This document shows positions 17,540 to 27,314 of a DNA stretch of 64,000 nt, piece after piece. Position 1 is the first letter of the stretch. Every line of letters starts with the position of its first letter. Position numbers and translations under genes: made by a program. Source of the DNA: Luteirhabdus pelagi (GTDB lineage Bacteria; Bacteroidota; Bacteroidia; Flavobacteriales; Flavobacteriaceae); NCBI RefSeq assembly GCF_016827595.1, contig NZ_JAECMS010000004.1, positions 124,001-188,000 on the forward strand, in the 5' to 3' direction. The notes beneath the pieces were generated by a model that was not told where the DNA came from, made no database searches, and worked only from the letters and a program-made list of their open reading frames with translations.

Positions 17540-19756
17540 ATGATACCTAAAACATTTAAAGAGGTCATCGACCTAGGTGATGGTAGGGAAATCTCTATCG
17601 AAACCGGAAAATTAGCGAAACAGGCCCACGGTTCTGTCGTGGTACAAATGGGCGACGCTATGTTGCTTTGTACTGTTGTATCGAACAAGGATGCAAGTCC
17701 TGTAGACTTTCTACCCCTTACGGTAGACTATCGTGAAAAATTTGCCGCCGCGGGACGTTATCCTGGTGGATTCTTCAAACGTGAGGCGCGTCCAAGTACA
17801 GAGGAAGTCCTTACCATGCGTTTGGTAGACCGTGTATTGCGTCCGCTATTCCCAAAAGATTATCACAATGAAACACAAGTGATGATTCAATTGATGTCGC
17901 ACGATGAAGAAGTGATGCCCGACGCCCTTGCTGGATTGGCAGCTTCTGCAGCGATTCAACTAAGTGATATTCCTTTCGAATACCCAATTTCTGAAGTACG
18001 CGTAGCGCGTGTAGATGGTGAATTCGTCATCAACCCTAGCCGCGAGCAGTTAGGAAAAGCCGATATCGACATGATGGTCGGTGCTTCTGAAGACAGCGTT
18101 GCAATGGTGGAAGGTGAAATGAAGGAGATCAGCGAGGAGGAAATGGCAGAAGCTATCAAATTCGCACACGAGGCCATCAAAAAGCAATGTCAGGCACAGG
18201 TTCGTTTGGCTGAAGCGGTTGGCAAGAAAGAAACCCGCGAGTATGAAGGCGAGCGTGAAGATGAAGCGCTAGAGCAAAAAGTACGTGAAGCTGCTTACCA
18301 AAAATGCTACGATATTGCGAAGCAAGGAACTGGCAAACATGAACGAAGCGAAGCATTTTCAGCGGTAAAGGACGAAGTAAAAGCGATGTTCTCTGAAGAG
18401 GAATTGGACGAGAATGGCGATTTGATTTCCAAGTATTTTAAAACTGCTCATAAGGAAGCCGTTCGTGATGTTGTACTAAAAGATGGTATTCGTCTTGACG
18501 GTCGTAAGACCGACGAAGTACGTGATATTTGGTGTGAAGTAAATTATCTACCTTCCACACATGGTTCAGCAGTGTTTACCCGTGGTGAAACACAGGCATT
18601 GGCAACCGTAACCTTAGGTACTTCAAGAGAAGCGAACGTAATCGATTTACCGACGCTTCAGGATGAAGAAACATTCTACCTTCACTATAACTTCCCTCCT
18701 TTTTCTACGGGTGAAGCACGACCTATTCGTGGAACTTCCCGTCGTGAAATCGGACACGGAAACTTGGCGCAACGCGCGTTAAAGGGTATGATTCCGGACG
18801 ACTGTCCATATACCGTTCGTGTGGTAAGTGAAGTATTGGAAAGTAACGGATCCTCATCTATGGCAACCGTTTGTAGCGGAACCATGGCCTTGATGGATGC
18901 TGGTATTCAGTTGAAGAAACCTGTTAGTGGAATTGCTATGGGATTGATTACCGATGGAAAGGATTACGCAGTATTGAGCGATATTCTTGGTGATGAAGAC
19001 CACTTAGGCGATATGGACTTTAAGGTAACCGGTACTGAAGATGGTATTACCGCTTGCCAGATGGATATTAAGATTAAAGGTCTTAGTTACGAAATCTTGG
19101 TGAAAGCCTTGAAACAAGCGCGCGAAGGTCGCCTTCATATCCTGAAGAAATTGACCGATACGATTGCTACGCCAAGCGAAAACGTGAAGGCACATGCACC
19201 GAAAATCGTTACCACTACTATTCCTGGTGAATATATTGGAGCGCTTATCGGACCTGGTGGAAAAGTGATTCAAGAACTTCAGAAAGAAACGGAAACAACT
19301 ATCGTTATTAACGAAGATGAAGAAACCGAAACTGGAATCGTAGAAATCTTAGGTATTAGCCAAGAAGGAATCGATAAGGTATTGGCGAAAATCGATGCGA
19401 TTACGTTTAAACCTGAAGTTGGCAGCGTTTACGAAGTGAAGGTTATCAAAATACTTGACTTCGGTGCTGTAGTAGAATATCTTGACGCTCCTGGAAATGA
19501 AGTGTTACTGCATATTTCTGAATTGGACTGGAACCGTACCGATAATGTAACCGATGTTGTAAACATGGGCGATGTTATTGATGTGAAGTATTTCGGAATC
19601 GATTCTAGAACTCGTAAGGAAAAAGTATCGCGTAAAGCGTTACTTCCAAAACCAGAAGGCTACCAAGACCGTAAGAGCGGTGGCGGTGGTAGACGCGATA
19701 ACAACAAAGGTCGCGACAATCGTGGACGCGATAATCATAACAAAAAGCGTGACTAA
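17540..19756 (+). CDS. pnp: polyribonucleotide nucleotidyltransferase (PNPase)
   Basis: The 738-residue 3'-5' phosphorolytic exoribonuclease of the RNA decay machinery has two RNase PH domains separated by a helical domain. The second PH domain (from about residue 315) carries [19 protein letters not shown], and [19 protein letters not shown] with the catalytic Asp residues. A KH domain ([16 protein letters not shown], from about 557) and an S1 domain (from about 630) follow. The C-terminus is a low-complexity G/R/N/D tail ([21 protein letters not shown]), probably an RNA- or partner-binding extension. The gene follows rpsO and ends in a strong terminator. Confidence 0.97.
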   Translation: MIPKTFKEVIDLGDGREISIETGKLAKQAHGSVVVQMGDAMLLCTVVSNKDASPVDFLPLTVDYREKFAAAGRYPGGFFKREARPSTEEVLTMRLVDRVLRPLFPKDYHNETQVMIQLMSHDEEVMPDALAGLAASAAIQLSDIPFEYPISEVRVARVDGEFVINPSREQLGKADIDMMVGASEDSVAMVEGEMKEISEEEMAEAIKFAHEAIKKQCQAQVRLAEAVGKKETREYEGEREDEALEQKVREAAYQKCYDIAKQGTGKHERSEAFSAVKDEVKAMFSEEELDENGDLISKYFKTAHKEAVRDVVLKDGIRLDGRKTDEVRDIWCEVNYLPSTHGSAVFTRGETQALATVTLGTSREANVIDLPTLQDEETFYLHYNFPPFSTGEARPIRGTSRREIGHGNLAQRALKGMIPDDCPYTVRVVSEVLESNGSSSMATVCSGTMALMDAGIQLKKPVSGIAMGLITDGKDYAVLSDILGDEDHLGDMDFKVTGTEDGITACQMDIKIKGLSYEILVKALKQAREGRLHILKKLTDTIATPSENVKAHAPKIVTTTIPGEYIGALIGPGGKVIQELQKETETTIVINEDEETETGIVEILGISQEGIDKVLAKIDAITFKPEVGSVYEVKVIKILDFGAVVEYLDAPGNEVLLHISELDWNRTDNVTDVVNMGDVIDVKYFGIDSRTRKEKVSRKALLPKPEGYQDRKSGGGGRRDNNKGRDNRGRDNHNKKRD

Positions 19757-19780
19757 TTAACGCATTGCGAATCAATTATA

Positions 19781-19816
19781 AATCGCCTTTCAAGTTTGGA
19801 AGGCGATTTTTTTTTT
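19781..19816 (+). terminator. terminator after pnp
   Basis: Stem AATCGCCTT (19781-19789) pairs with AAGGCGATT (19800-19808), followed by a long T-run. A -7-like element TATCTTTA (19816-19823) for the next operon begins immediately after it. Confidence 0.9.
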
Positions 19817-19839
19817 ATCTTTAGATAATTCTTCTTCCA

Positions 19840-20442
19840 ATGAGAGACCAACCGAGTTCATCAAAAACATATAGCCGTCGATTTTTTATCAAATCATCTT
19901 CAGCGTTTGCGGCTTTGGCAGTTATTCCAAATTCGGTAAAGGCCTTTTATAACCACATCAAAGAAATCTTTGTTCCGAAGAAGGAAATACTCCCGCTATC
20001 GCTTCGAATAAACGAAAAACCCTACAGCTTGGATGTTGATAGCCGAACCACCTTACTGGATCTTCTTCGTGAAAACCTTCAACTTACAGGTACAAAAAAA
20101 GGTTGTGATCATGGGCAATGTGGTGCTTGTACCGTCCATGTGAATGGGGAACGCGTGCTTAGCTGTCTTACATTAGCCGCTACGTTACCAGAATCGGACG
20201 TCACTACTATTGAAGGCCTGGCAAAAGGCGATGAGCTACACCCCATGCAGGAAGCCTTTTTGGAACACGATGGCTTTCAATGTGGCTATTGTACCCCTGG
20301 ACAAATTATGTCGGCCGTAGCCTGTGTGCAGGAAGGACGGACAACTTCAGTAGGGGAAATAAAGGAATTCATGAGCGGTAATATTTGTCGCTGCGGTGCT
20401 TATAACGGAATTACGAACGCCATTCAAAGTATTGCTAAATGA
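19840..20442 (+). CDS. aldehyde oxidoreductase [2Fe-2S] subunit with Tat signal (PaoA/YagT-like)
   Basis: The 200-residue iron-sulfur subunit belongs to a xanthine oxidase-family enzyme. The N-terminus has a twin-arginine signal, SRRFFIK (12-18), with a hydrophobic stretch after it, so the complex is probably exported folded. A plant-type [2Fe-2S] domain (GCDHGQCGACTVHVNGERVLSC) is followed by the helical [2Fe-2S] domain (GFQCGYCTPGQ and NICRCGAY). It passes electrons from the molybdenum centre to FAD. Order and sizes match E. coli paoABC. The stop overlaps the next start (ATGA, 20439-20442). Confidence 0.93.
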   Translation: MRDQPSSSKTYSRRFFIKSSSAFAALAVIPNSVKAFYNHIKEIFVPKKEILPLSLRINEKPYSLDVDSRTTLLDLLRENLQLTGTKKGCDHGQCGACTVHVNGERVLSCLTLAATLPESDVTTIEGLAKGDELHPMQEAFLEHDGFQCGYCTPGQIMSAVACVQEGRTTSVGEIKEFMSGNICRCGAYNGITNAIQSIAK

Positions 20443-21434
20443 GACCATTTCAATTCCATACACCTAATACTTTTGAAGAGGCATTCGAGATGGCTACTTC
20501 AAAAACTGCATATCTAGCAGGTGGAACAAATCAGGTAGATTTGATGAAAAAACATATTGCAACGCCTGAAAACGTCATCAATCTGAAGAACGTTTCAACC
20601 AACACCATCGAAACAACCAACGACGGGATACGACTTGGCGCAGGAAGTACAAACAATGAGGTTGCTAATCATCCACAAATCCTTCAACATTATCCTTTAG
20701 TATCAAAAGCCATTCTAGCGGGTGCTTCACCCCAAATACGAAATATGGCGACTACGGGAGGCAATCTGTTGCAGCGCACACGCTGTCCTTATTTTTACGA
20801 TACCGCACTACCCTGCAACAAACGAGATCCAGGCAGCGGTTGTAGCGCCTTGAAAGGCAATCAACGAATGTCAGCAATTATTGGCTATTCTTCAAAATGT
20901 GTTGCCGTGCATCCATCAGATTTTTGTGTGGCATTGGTCGCGCTTGATGCTGAAGTAGAAACGACTCAATCCGACGGTACTTCGAAAACGACAACCTTTG
21001 AAGACTTTCATAGACTTCCTGGTGAAAACCCGGAGAAAGACACTAATTTACCCGAGAATGCACTAATAACATCTGTCTTTGTTCCCAAAAATGCATTCGG
21101 AAACAATATTGCTTATGTCAAAATAAGGGAGCGCGACTCCTATGCCTTTGCCTTAGTTTCGGTAGCAGCAGCATTAGAAATTAGAAACGGAACAATTGAA
21201 GTGGCCCGATTGGCATCGGGAGGCGTTGCCCATAAACCATGGCGATGGAAAAATGCAGAAAACTATTTAAAGAATAAGTCAGCTACCCTCGAAAACTTCG
21301 AAGCTGCTGCCAAACTGGTCCTTTCAGAAACAGAACCTTTGGCACACAATTCATTTAAAACTGGACTGCTCGAAGGAGCCATCATTACAGCCTTGTCGCA
21401 AGCGGCAGATAACACCCTTGAAACCAAATGGTAA
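20439..21434 (+). CDS. aldehyde oxidoreductase FAD-binding subunit (PaoB/YagS-like)
   Basis: The 331-residue FAD subunit of the CO dehydrogenase/xanthine dehydrogenase type has flavin-binding motifs AYLAGGTNQ (about 26-34) and ATTGGNLLQRTRC (about 104-116). The cysteine set C-x9-C-x8-C (CPYFYDTALPC...GSGC, about 116-135) corresponds to the insertion that binds an extra [4Fe-4S] cluster in PaoB, so a cluster is likely here too. It has no export signal and would be carried out with the Tat-tagged small subunit. It overlaps both neighbours by a few bases. Confidence 0.92.
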   Translation: MRPFQFHTPNTFEEAFEMATSKTAYLAGGTNQVDLMKKHIATPENVINLKNVSTNTIETTNDGIRLGAGSTNNEVANHPQILQHYPLVSKAILAGASPQIRNMATTGGNLLQRTRCPYFYDTALPCNKRDPGSGCSALKGNQRMSAIIGYSSKCVAVHPSDFCVALVALDAEVETTQSDGTSKTTTFEDFHRLPGENPEKDTNLPENALITSVFVPKNAFGNNIAYVKIRERDSYAFALVSVAAALEIRNGTIEVARLASGGVAHKPWRWKNAENYLKNKSATLENFEAAAKLVLSETEPLAHNSFKTGLLEGAIITALSQAADNTLETKW

Positions 21435-23641
21435 AACCCTTCAACATACTATCAAATCGCAAAGGCCGCGTAGAAGGAAAAGCGAAGGTTACTGGAAAGG
21501 CGCTTTATTCTGCCGAGTACGAACTTCCGAAATTAGCACATGGGGTGTTGGTAGGAAGCACTATTACCAATGGAAAAATAATAGGAATCGACACTTCCAT
21601 AGCAAAAGAAATTCCAGGTGTCATCGATGTACTTTCTTATTGGAACAAACCGAATATCGCTGCCCTTGAAAATGCTGAGAAGCGCAAAGACTTTCCGATA
21701 CATCACACTTTCTTCCATACCACTAAAATCGATTTTAACGACCAGCCCATCGCTTTGGTGGTGGCTGAAACCCTAGAGGATGCCAGCTTTGCAGCTTCTT
21801 TGGTGAAAGCGCAGTATGAGGAAAACAAAGACATGGATATCGATTTCGACAACGTTCGAAAAAGGGTCGATTTAAATGATATGAAGGATGATCGCGGCAG
21901 CAGTAGTAATTGGCAAAATGCCCCTCATATCGTCGACCAGGAGTATGAGATTGCCATGGAGGTCCACAACCCCATGGAGATGCACGCCACTATCGCGCAA
22001 TGGGATTCAGCGAATAGCCTTCGCGTCTATGATAAATCGCAGGGGGTGAATGCCGTACAAAACAACTTGGGTGCCCTTTTTAATCTTGATCCGAAAAATA
22101 TTCGGGTGACCAGCGAATTTGTAGGAGGAGGTTTTGGTTCAGGACTTAATATGTGGTTCAATACCGTAGCCGCCAGTCTTGCCGCAAAACAGCTCAATCG
22201 CCCAGTAAAGGTAGTTTTAACACGGCCTCAGATGTTTACGATGGTGGGCTATCGCCCTGAATCTTGGCAACGCGTTAAAATCGGGGCTGCTACTGATGGT
22301 AAACTTTTAGGGGTGATTCATCAATCGAAACATACCAAATCGCAGAATCATCATTTTTCTGAGGGAATTACCGCAATCGCTCATAAGGTGTATGGTTTCG
22401 AGAATGTCCAACGGAATGCAACGACGGTTCCGCTTCACCTTTCTTCACCAACATGGATGCGTGGCCCAGGCGACTCTACGGGAACTTTCGGAGTAGAATC
22501 TGCCATTGACGAACTATGCTATAAAATGGATGTTGATCCTGTTGATATTCGAATGAAAAATATCGCTCCCTATGAAATGCAAACCGGCAATCCATGGTCT
22601 TCCCATTTTTTGGATGAATGCCTACAGCGGGGTGCTGAAACGATTGGCTGGGAAAATAGACCTACCAAACCATTACAACTAAAAGAGGGAAATTGGTATA
22701 CGGGTTATGGAATGGCCGTCGGTTTATGGAATGCGATGCGTAGACATGCCGGCGCTTCCATTGAGATGGATAAAAAGGGCAATCTGGTTATCCGCACTGC
22801 CATGACCGATATTGGAACTGGTACGGGAGAAGCCATTGTGAATATGGCGCATGAGTTTTTAGGCATTCCACGTGAGAAAATTAAAATTGAGTTGGGAGAT
22901 TCTATCCATCCTAAGGCGGTGACACAAGGTGGAAGTTGGGGACTATCGTCCTTAAGTGGTGCCATTGCTGCAGCGAGTACTGCATTGAAGGAAAAATTAG
23001 CGACCTATGCTTCAACCAATGATCAACAGTGGAAAGCAGCATCGATAGTTTTGGGTGAAAACGAAATTTCAATGCAAGGAAAACCCGATCAGAAAGTTAC
23101 CTATGCTTCACTCTTCACCAAAAATAATCTTGATACTATTATGGTTGAAGAATATTCTTCTGCTGGTGAAGAACGAGAAAAATATGGGTTCTGCTCTTCA
23201 GCAGCGCATTTTTACAGAGTAAAGGTGCATGCGCTAACCGGCCAAGTGAAGATGGATCGCATGGTCATTGTAGTTGATGCTGGAACCATTGTGAATCCGC
23301 AAGCTGCGGCCAACCAAATTATAGGAGCGGGCGTTGGCGGCGTCGGAATGGCCTTGACCGAAAAACAGGAGGTGGATATAAATTCAGGTCGACTTGTTGG
23401 CAATGATTTTGCTGGCTACCATGTGGCGGTGAATGCCGATGTTCCCCTAATCGAAGTATCCTTTATCGACAAGCCCGACCCACACATCAATCCGATGGGC
23501 GCAAAAGGCTTGGGGGAAGTAGGATTAATCGGGGCTGCTCCCGCCATTACCAATGCGATCTATAATGCTATCGGAGTTCGATTTAGAAAACTACCCGTTA
23601 CCCCAGATAAGGTTACATCAAGCTTCAATTCCTCAGCTTAA
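21428..23641 (+). CDS. aldehyde oxidoreductase molybdenum-binding subunit (PaoC/YagR-like)
   Basis: The 737-residue molybdopterin subunit has GGGFGSGLNMWFN (near residue 236), the MRGPGDSTGTF block, the VTQGGSWGLSS segment and the catalytic glutamate motif GAKGLGEVGLIGAAP (near residue 697). It hydroxylates aldehydes to acids with water as oxygen source; aromatic aldehydes are the substrates of the E. coli relative. It lacks a signal peptide and depends on the small subunit for Tat export. No PaoD-like cofactor-insertion chaperone is next to the cluster. The gene starts 7 bp before the end of the FAD subunit gene. Confidence 0.92.
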   Translation: MVKPFNILSNRKGRVEGKAKVTGKALYSAEYELPKLAHGVLVGSTITNGKIIGIDTSIAKEIPGVIDVLSYWNKPNIAALENAEKRKDFPIHHTFFHTTKIDFNDQPIALVVAETLEDASFAASLVKAQYEENKDMDIDFDNVRKRVDLNDMKDDRGSSSNWQNAPHIVDQEYEIAMEVHNPMEMHATIAQWDSANSLRVYDKSQGVNAVQNNLGALFNLDPKNIRVTSEFVGGGFGSGLNMWFNTVAASLAAKQLNRPVKVVLTRPQMFTMVGYRPESWQRVKIGAATDGKLLGVIHQSKHTKSQNHHFSEGITAIAHKVYGFENVQRNATTVPLHLSSPTWMRGPGDSTGTFGVESAIDELCYKMDVDPVDIRMKNIAPYEMQTGNPWSSHFLDECLQRGAETIGWENRPTKPLQLKEGNWYTGYGMAVGLWNAMRRHAGASIEMDKKGNLVIRTAMTDIGTGTGEAIVNMAHEFLGIPREKIKIELGDSIHPKAVTQGGSWGLSSLSGAIAAASTALKEKLATYASTNDQQWKAASIVLGENEISMQGKPDQKVTYASLFTKNNLDTIMVEEYSSAGEEREKYGFCSSAAHFYRVKVHALTGQVKMDRMVIVVDAGTIVNPQAAANQIIGAGVGGVGMALTEKQEVDINSGRLVGNDFAGYHVAVNADVPLIEVSFIDKPDPHINPMGAKGLGEVGLIGAAPAITNAIYNAIGVRFRKLPVTPDKVTSSFNSSA

Positions 23642-23764
23642 TTCCTGTAGAGGATTTACTATTCTTGACACATTGTTTTAGCCGAAATCCTCTTCATTTT
23701 GAAGGTGTTTTCTATAGGATTATTGTATCTTTTCGAAAACTCAAAAAACACGAAAAAACAACGC

Positions 23765-24574
23765 ATGAAAGTACTAGTATTAGGTGCCGGAAATATGGGT
23801 TTAACCTATGCCGAAGGGATGGCAACATCAACGTACCTGAACCGTCGAAAATTAATGATTTACGATATCTCAGAAGAAAAACGCGATTTGCTGCGGGAGC
23901 AACCTAAGTTTGAAGTATATGAAAAAATTGAAGACTGCGTTCCTATCGCAGATATCTTATTTATCGCTGTAAAGCCTTATCATAGTGAAGACCTTTTCAG
24001 CAACATCAAATCGATGGTGAACGACGACCAAATCGTTATATCCCTCATGGCGGGTATCACTATTGAATCGATTCAAAAGCAATTGGGCATTAAAAAAGTG
24101 GTGCGAACCATGCCGAATTTACCCGCAAAGGTGGGTAAGGGGATGACAAGCTTTACCGAAGCCAAGGAGGTAAGTCGCGTAGAGCTGTTGATGGTTCGTA
24201 ATCTTTTAGACACTACTGGCGAGGCGATTCACGTAGAAAATGAACGGTTTATAAATGCATCGACAGGTATTTCAGGTAGTGGCCCTGCCTATGTTTTCTA
24301 TTTTATGCAATCGATGATGGAAGCTGCCTTGAAGATGGGCTTTTCCGAAAACGATTCCAAAGTATTGGTAACGCAAACCTTCGAGGGCGCTGTAGCACTT
24401 TTCAATCAATCGAACCTCTCTCCAAACAGTTGGATGGACCGTGTGGCTAGCAAAGGAGGCACTACAAGAGCTGCCTTAGATTCGATGGATGACAACAATT
24501 TGAAGGAATTGATAAAGGATGCTGCATACGCCGCTTTCGATAGGGCCACCGAGTTAGGTAAGGACAATACCTGA
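23765..24574 (+). CDS. proC: pyrroline-5-carboxylate reductase
   Basis: The 269-residue enzyme catalyses the last step of proline synthesis, reducing P5C with NAD(P)H. It has an N-terminal Rossmann motif VLGAGNMGLTYAEG. The C-terminal P5CR signature includes SGSGPAYVFYFMQSMMEAAL and ASKGGTTRAALDSM. I start at the ATG at 23765 because it gives the canonical MKVLVLGAGNMG. An open frame extends to a TTG at 23699 but runs across a likely promoter (TATCTTTT, 23726-23733). It is monocistronic as far as can be seen. Confidence 0.94.
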   Translation: MKVLVLGAGNMGLTYAEGMATSTYLNRRKLMIYDISEEKRDLLREQPKFEVYEKIEDCVPIADILFIAVKPYHSEDLFSNIKSMVNDDQIVISLMAGITIESIQKQLGIKKVVRTMPNLPAKVGKGMTSFTEAKEVSRVELLMVRNLLDTTGEAIHVENERFINASTGISGSGPAYVFYFMQSMMEAALKMGFSENDSKVLVTQTFEGAVALFNQSNLSPNSWMDRVASKGGTTRAALDSMDDNNLKELIKDAAYAAFDRATELGKDNT

Positions 24575-24616
24575 CTATGGCCTAATGTTTGAGGTAAAAA
24601 AATAAAACCATCTTTT

Positions 24617-25672
24617 ATGAAAAATCATTACTTATTACTTGTTTTTGGATGTCTGCTTTTTGTTCTCGGTTGCGAGAGCGAGCCAGTCGGAGATACTAAC
24701 TACCCTAGAGATTATATTGAAAAAGACTCAGAACTGTTTAGCTTTATTCAAGAAGTATCAGCTGACGATGGCGAAAATGGAATTGGTTGCATCGATTTCA
24801 ATTATCCGTTAGCCATATTTGTTTTTGATGAGAATCAAGAATTTATGGATGCCTATGGTATTGATAGCGACCTTGAATTTTATAATTTGCTGATAACCAT
24901 AAATGACAATCATTCTATAAGTTTGAGTTACCCTATAACTGGCACCGATAATAGCGGAACTTTCGTTGAAATAAATTCTAATGAAGAATTGGCAACAGCC
25001 GTCAGAGATTGCTTGCAGGAGGAGGAAGAAGAGGAGTGCGAAACCTACCTATGTAATAGTGAAGACGAAGATTGCCGGTGGGAAATCGTATCTTTTGAAA
25101 ATAGTTCCTCTGATTTTTCAGACTATTATTTCACTGCGGAAACTTCTGGCGTTATAGGAATGTATAATGAAAATAACGTTTCTGTAGGTACTTGGAATAC
25201 GCTTTATATAGGCGATGAGCTACATCTAAATATGTCTTTTAGTGGAATACCAGAAATTGAAGAAAATTTCAATAGGGACTGGAAAGTTGTTACCGCAAAT
25301 GTGGACAACTTCGTACTAGAAAATGACACTATGATACTAACTATGCAACGTGAATGCCCTATTGATTGCATTGGAAATTTCACTTATGAAAGCTGTGAGG
25401 ATATTGAAGGGAGCAATACTTCAACCTTCAATTTTAACGACTATATGCTGTGCTTTCCTCTATATTCAGGAAACACCATTCCATTTAATTATGAAATATC
25501 ATTTTTTGAATCGCAAGAAGATGCTGACGGAAACCTCAACCCTCTTCCAACCGATGGATATATTAATATTTCAAATCCACAAACTATTTATTTCAATATA
25601 AGGGATATCGAGAATGGCACGAGCTTTTTTCAATCGGAGATGACGCTTTCCGTAATAACCTGCAATGACTAA
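24617..25672 (+). CDS. hypothetical lipoprotein
   Basis: The 351-residue protein has a lipoprotein signal with lipobox VLGC (Cys19). It is strongly acidic and contains an early block (DFNYPLAIFVFDENQEFMDAYG) seen in secreted Bacteroidota proteins of unknown function. A Glu-rich linker (EEEEEEC, near residue 136) divides it. The C-terminal half has paired cysteines (CETYLCNSEDEDC; CPIDCIGNFTYESC), probably disulfide-bonded outside the cytoplasm. Base composition is slightly more AT-rich than its neighbours. No function is assigned. It stands alone between proC and sigma and ends in a terminator. Confidence 0.7.
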   Translation: MKNHYLLLVFGCLLFVLGCESEPVGDTNYPRDYIEKDSELFSFIQEVSADDGENGIGCIDFNYPLAIFVFDENQEFMDAYGIDSDLEFYNLLITINDNHSISLSYPITGTDNSGTFVEINSNEELATAVRDCLQEEEEEECETYLCNSEDEDCRWEIVSFENSSSDFSDYYFTAETSGVIGMYNENNVSVGTWNTLYIGDELHLNMSFSGIPEIEENFNRDWKVVTANVDNFVLENDTMILTMQRECPIDCIGNFTYESCEDIEGSNTSTFNFNDYMLCFPLYSGNTIPFNYEISFFESQEDADGNLNPLPTDGYINISNPQTIYFNIRDIENGTSFFQSEMTLSVITCND

Positions 25673-25695
25673 CAGATAATCAATTCTTGTAAATA

Positions 25696-25730
25696 ATAAA
25701 AAATGGGCTTAGCAGCCCGTTTTTTATTTA
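25696..25730 (+). terminator. terminator after the lipoprotein gene
   Basis: Stem GGGCT/AGCCC (25705-25709 and 25714-25718) with a TAGC loop, flanked by A- and T-runs. Confidence 0.85.
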
Positions 25731-25851
25731 TGATTATACCATTTTAAAATACCTGATGTGATTTTTTTTAACTTTTCTGTAACATTTCGAAACCTTTTTA
25801 CGTAACACTCATAGTAACAAAACGGATTTATAACTAACATCCCATCAACCT

Positions 25852-26715
25852 ATGAGACAGCTTAAAATTACGAAGCAGGTAACCAACCGTGAAACCGCTT
25901 CCTTAGATAAATATTTACAGGAAATTGGTAAAGTCGATTTGATTACCGCAGAACAAGAGGTTGAACTCGCTCAGAAAATCAAAGCAGGCGACCAACGTGC
26001 CCTGGAAAAATTGACAAAGGCAAATCTACGTTTCGTCGTTTCGGTTGCGAAGCAATACCAAAATCAAGGGTTGACACTTCCCGATTTAATCAATGAAGGA
26101 AATTTAGGTCTCATAAAAGCTGCCCAGCGCTTCGATGAAACACGAGGATTTAAATTTATATCATATGCCGTTTGGTGGATTCGTCAGTCTATTTTACAGG
26201 CATTGGCGGAACAAAGCCGGATTGTAAGGCTTCCCCTCAATAAAATTGGAAGTATTAACAAAATAAATAAAACGTTTGCGTATCTTGAGCAAGCGCATGA
26301 ACGTCCGCCTAGCGCGGAAGAAATTGCCAAGGAATTGGACATGACCATCAGCGATGTGAAACAGTCCCTTAAAAATTCTGGACGTCATGTTTCTATGGAT
26401 GCACCCTTGGTGGAAGGTGAAGACAGCAACCTTTATGATGTGTTGCGAAGTGGTGAATCGCCAAACCCAGATCGGACGTTATTACATGAATCGCTAAAGA
26501 CCGAAATAGAACGTGCCCTTGAAACATTGACACCACGTGAAGCCGATGTTATTCGCTTGTATTTCGGATTATGCGATCAAAATCCGATGACATTGGAAGA
26601 AATTGGGGAAACCTTCGATTTAACCAGGGAACGCGTACGACAGATAAAGGAAAAAGCAATTAGACGATTGAAGCATACGTCACGCAGTAAAATTTTGAAG
26701 ACTTATTTAGGATAA
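25852..26715 (+). CDS. rpoD: primary RNA polymerase sigma factor (RpoD/SigA, Bacteroidota type)
   Basis: The 287-residue sigma-70 factor lacks region 1.1 and the non-conserved insert, the usual form in Bacteroidota. Regions are visible in order: 1.2 ([15 protein letters not shown]), 2.1-2.4 ([17 protein letters not shown] through [11 protein letters not shown]), 3 ([14 protein letters not shown]) and 4.2 ([28 protein letters not shown]). This factor would read the TAnnTTTG promoters seen through the window. It is monocistronic, with a leader of up to 120 nt and a strong terminator. Confidence 0.95.
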   Translation: MRQLKITKQVTNRETASLDKYLQEIGKVDLITAEQEVELAQKIKAGDQRALEKLTKANLRFVVSVAKQYQNQGLTLPDLINEGNLGLIKAAQRFDETRGFKFISYAVWWIRQSILQALAEQSRIVRLPLNKIGSINKINKTFAYLEQAHERPPSAEEIAKELDMTISDVKQSLKNSGRHVSMDAPLVEGEDSNLYDVLRSGESPNPDRTLLHESLKTEIERALETLTPREADVIRLYFGLCDQNPMTLEEIGETFDLTRERVRQIKEKAIRRLKHTSRSKILKTYLG

Positions 26716-26771
26716 CCTAAATTATGGCAACGACAGTTCATCATAACTGTTCGTTTTTTGATTGATGAATG

Positions 26772-26800
26772 ACCTCCGGCTGATTACCGGAGGTTTTTTC
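26772..26800 (+). terminator. terminator after rpoD
   Basis: Stem ACCTCCGG (26772-26779) pairs with CCGGAGGT (26787-26794) around a 7-nt loop, then a T-run. Confidence 0.92.
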
Positions 26801-26906
26801 TTATGAAAATCTTAAAATAAGTAGCTGTTTTTTCAATTTATCAAATACTTCAGTATATTTCTTACAACAACAACTATAGACAAGCAATTGTCGCCTATAA
26901 AGTAAT

Positions 26907-27314
26907 ATGATGAATCACACAATTTGCTACGTGAGCAAGGCTCATGATGGCATTTCAGCTATTGAAATAGAAGATATATTTCAAACTACCTTGAAAAACA
27001 ATCAGCAGAACAATATAAATGGTATACTTTTGCATGGCCTTGGTCATTTTTTTCAGGTTTTGGAAGGCAGAGAAAAAACTATTCAGCCCTTATTTGAAGC
27101 CATACAAAAAGACCAACGACACCGAAACATTGAAGTGCTGATCAACCACCGATTGCCAAAAGGTATTTTTAGTGGATACAGTTCAAAATTCAATGTGGTA
27201 AAAACATCGGAAGAGTTGGAGAAAATTAGAACATACTTAGATATCAATAAAAAAGAATCTCCCTTTTCAGATAAAGTACAACGGGTTCTAAACCCATTTT
27301 TGATACCAGCATGA
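26907..27314 (+). CDS. BLUF-domain blue-light sensor
   Basis: The 135-residue protein is a stand-alone BLUF domain with a short C-terminal helix and no fused output domain. The flavin-sensing residues are present with the spacing of AppA: Tyr8 (ICYVSKA), Asn32 (KNNQQNN) and Gln50 (FFQVLEG). The DQRHRNIEVL helix end is conserved. The Trp/Met pair that follows in AppA is replaced (positions 91 and 93 are Tyr and Ser). It would bind FAD and signal through a partner protein. Its TGA overlaps the rpe ATG (27311-27314), so the two are coupled. The start could also be the second Met codon. Confidence 0.88.
   Translation: MMNHTICYVSKAHDGISAIEIEDIFQTTLKNNQQNNINGILLHGLGHFFQVLEGREKTIQPLFEAIQKDQRHRNIEVLINHRLPKGIFSGYSSKFNVVKTSEELEKIRTYLDINKKESPFSDKVQRVLNPFLIPA

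Noticed and set aside
25779-25818. Three GTAAC copies upstream of rpoD as a regulatory dyad.
   Set aside because: They are direct, unevenly spaced half-sites with no inverted GTTAC partner, unlike the perfect dyads before tolC and the peroxiredoxin gene.
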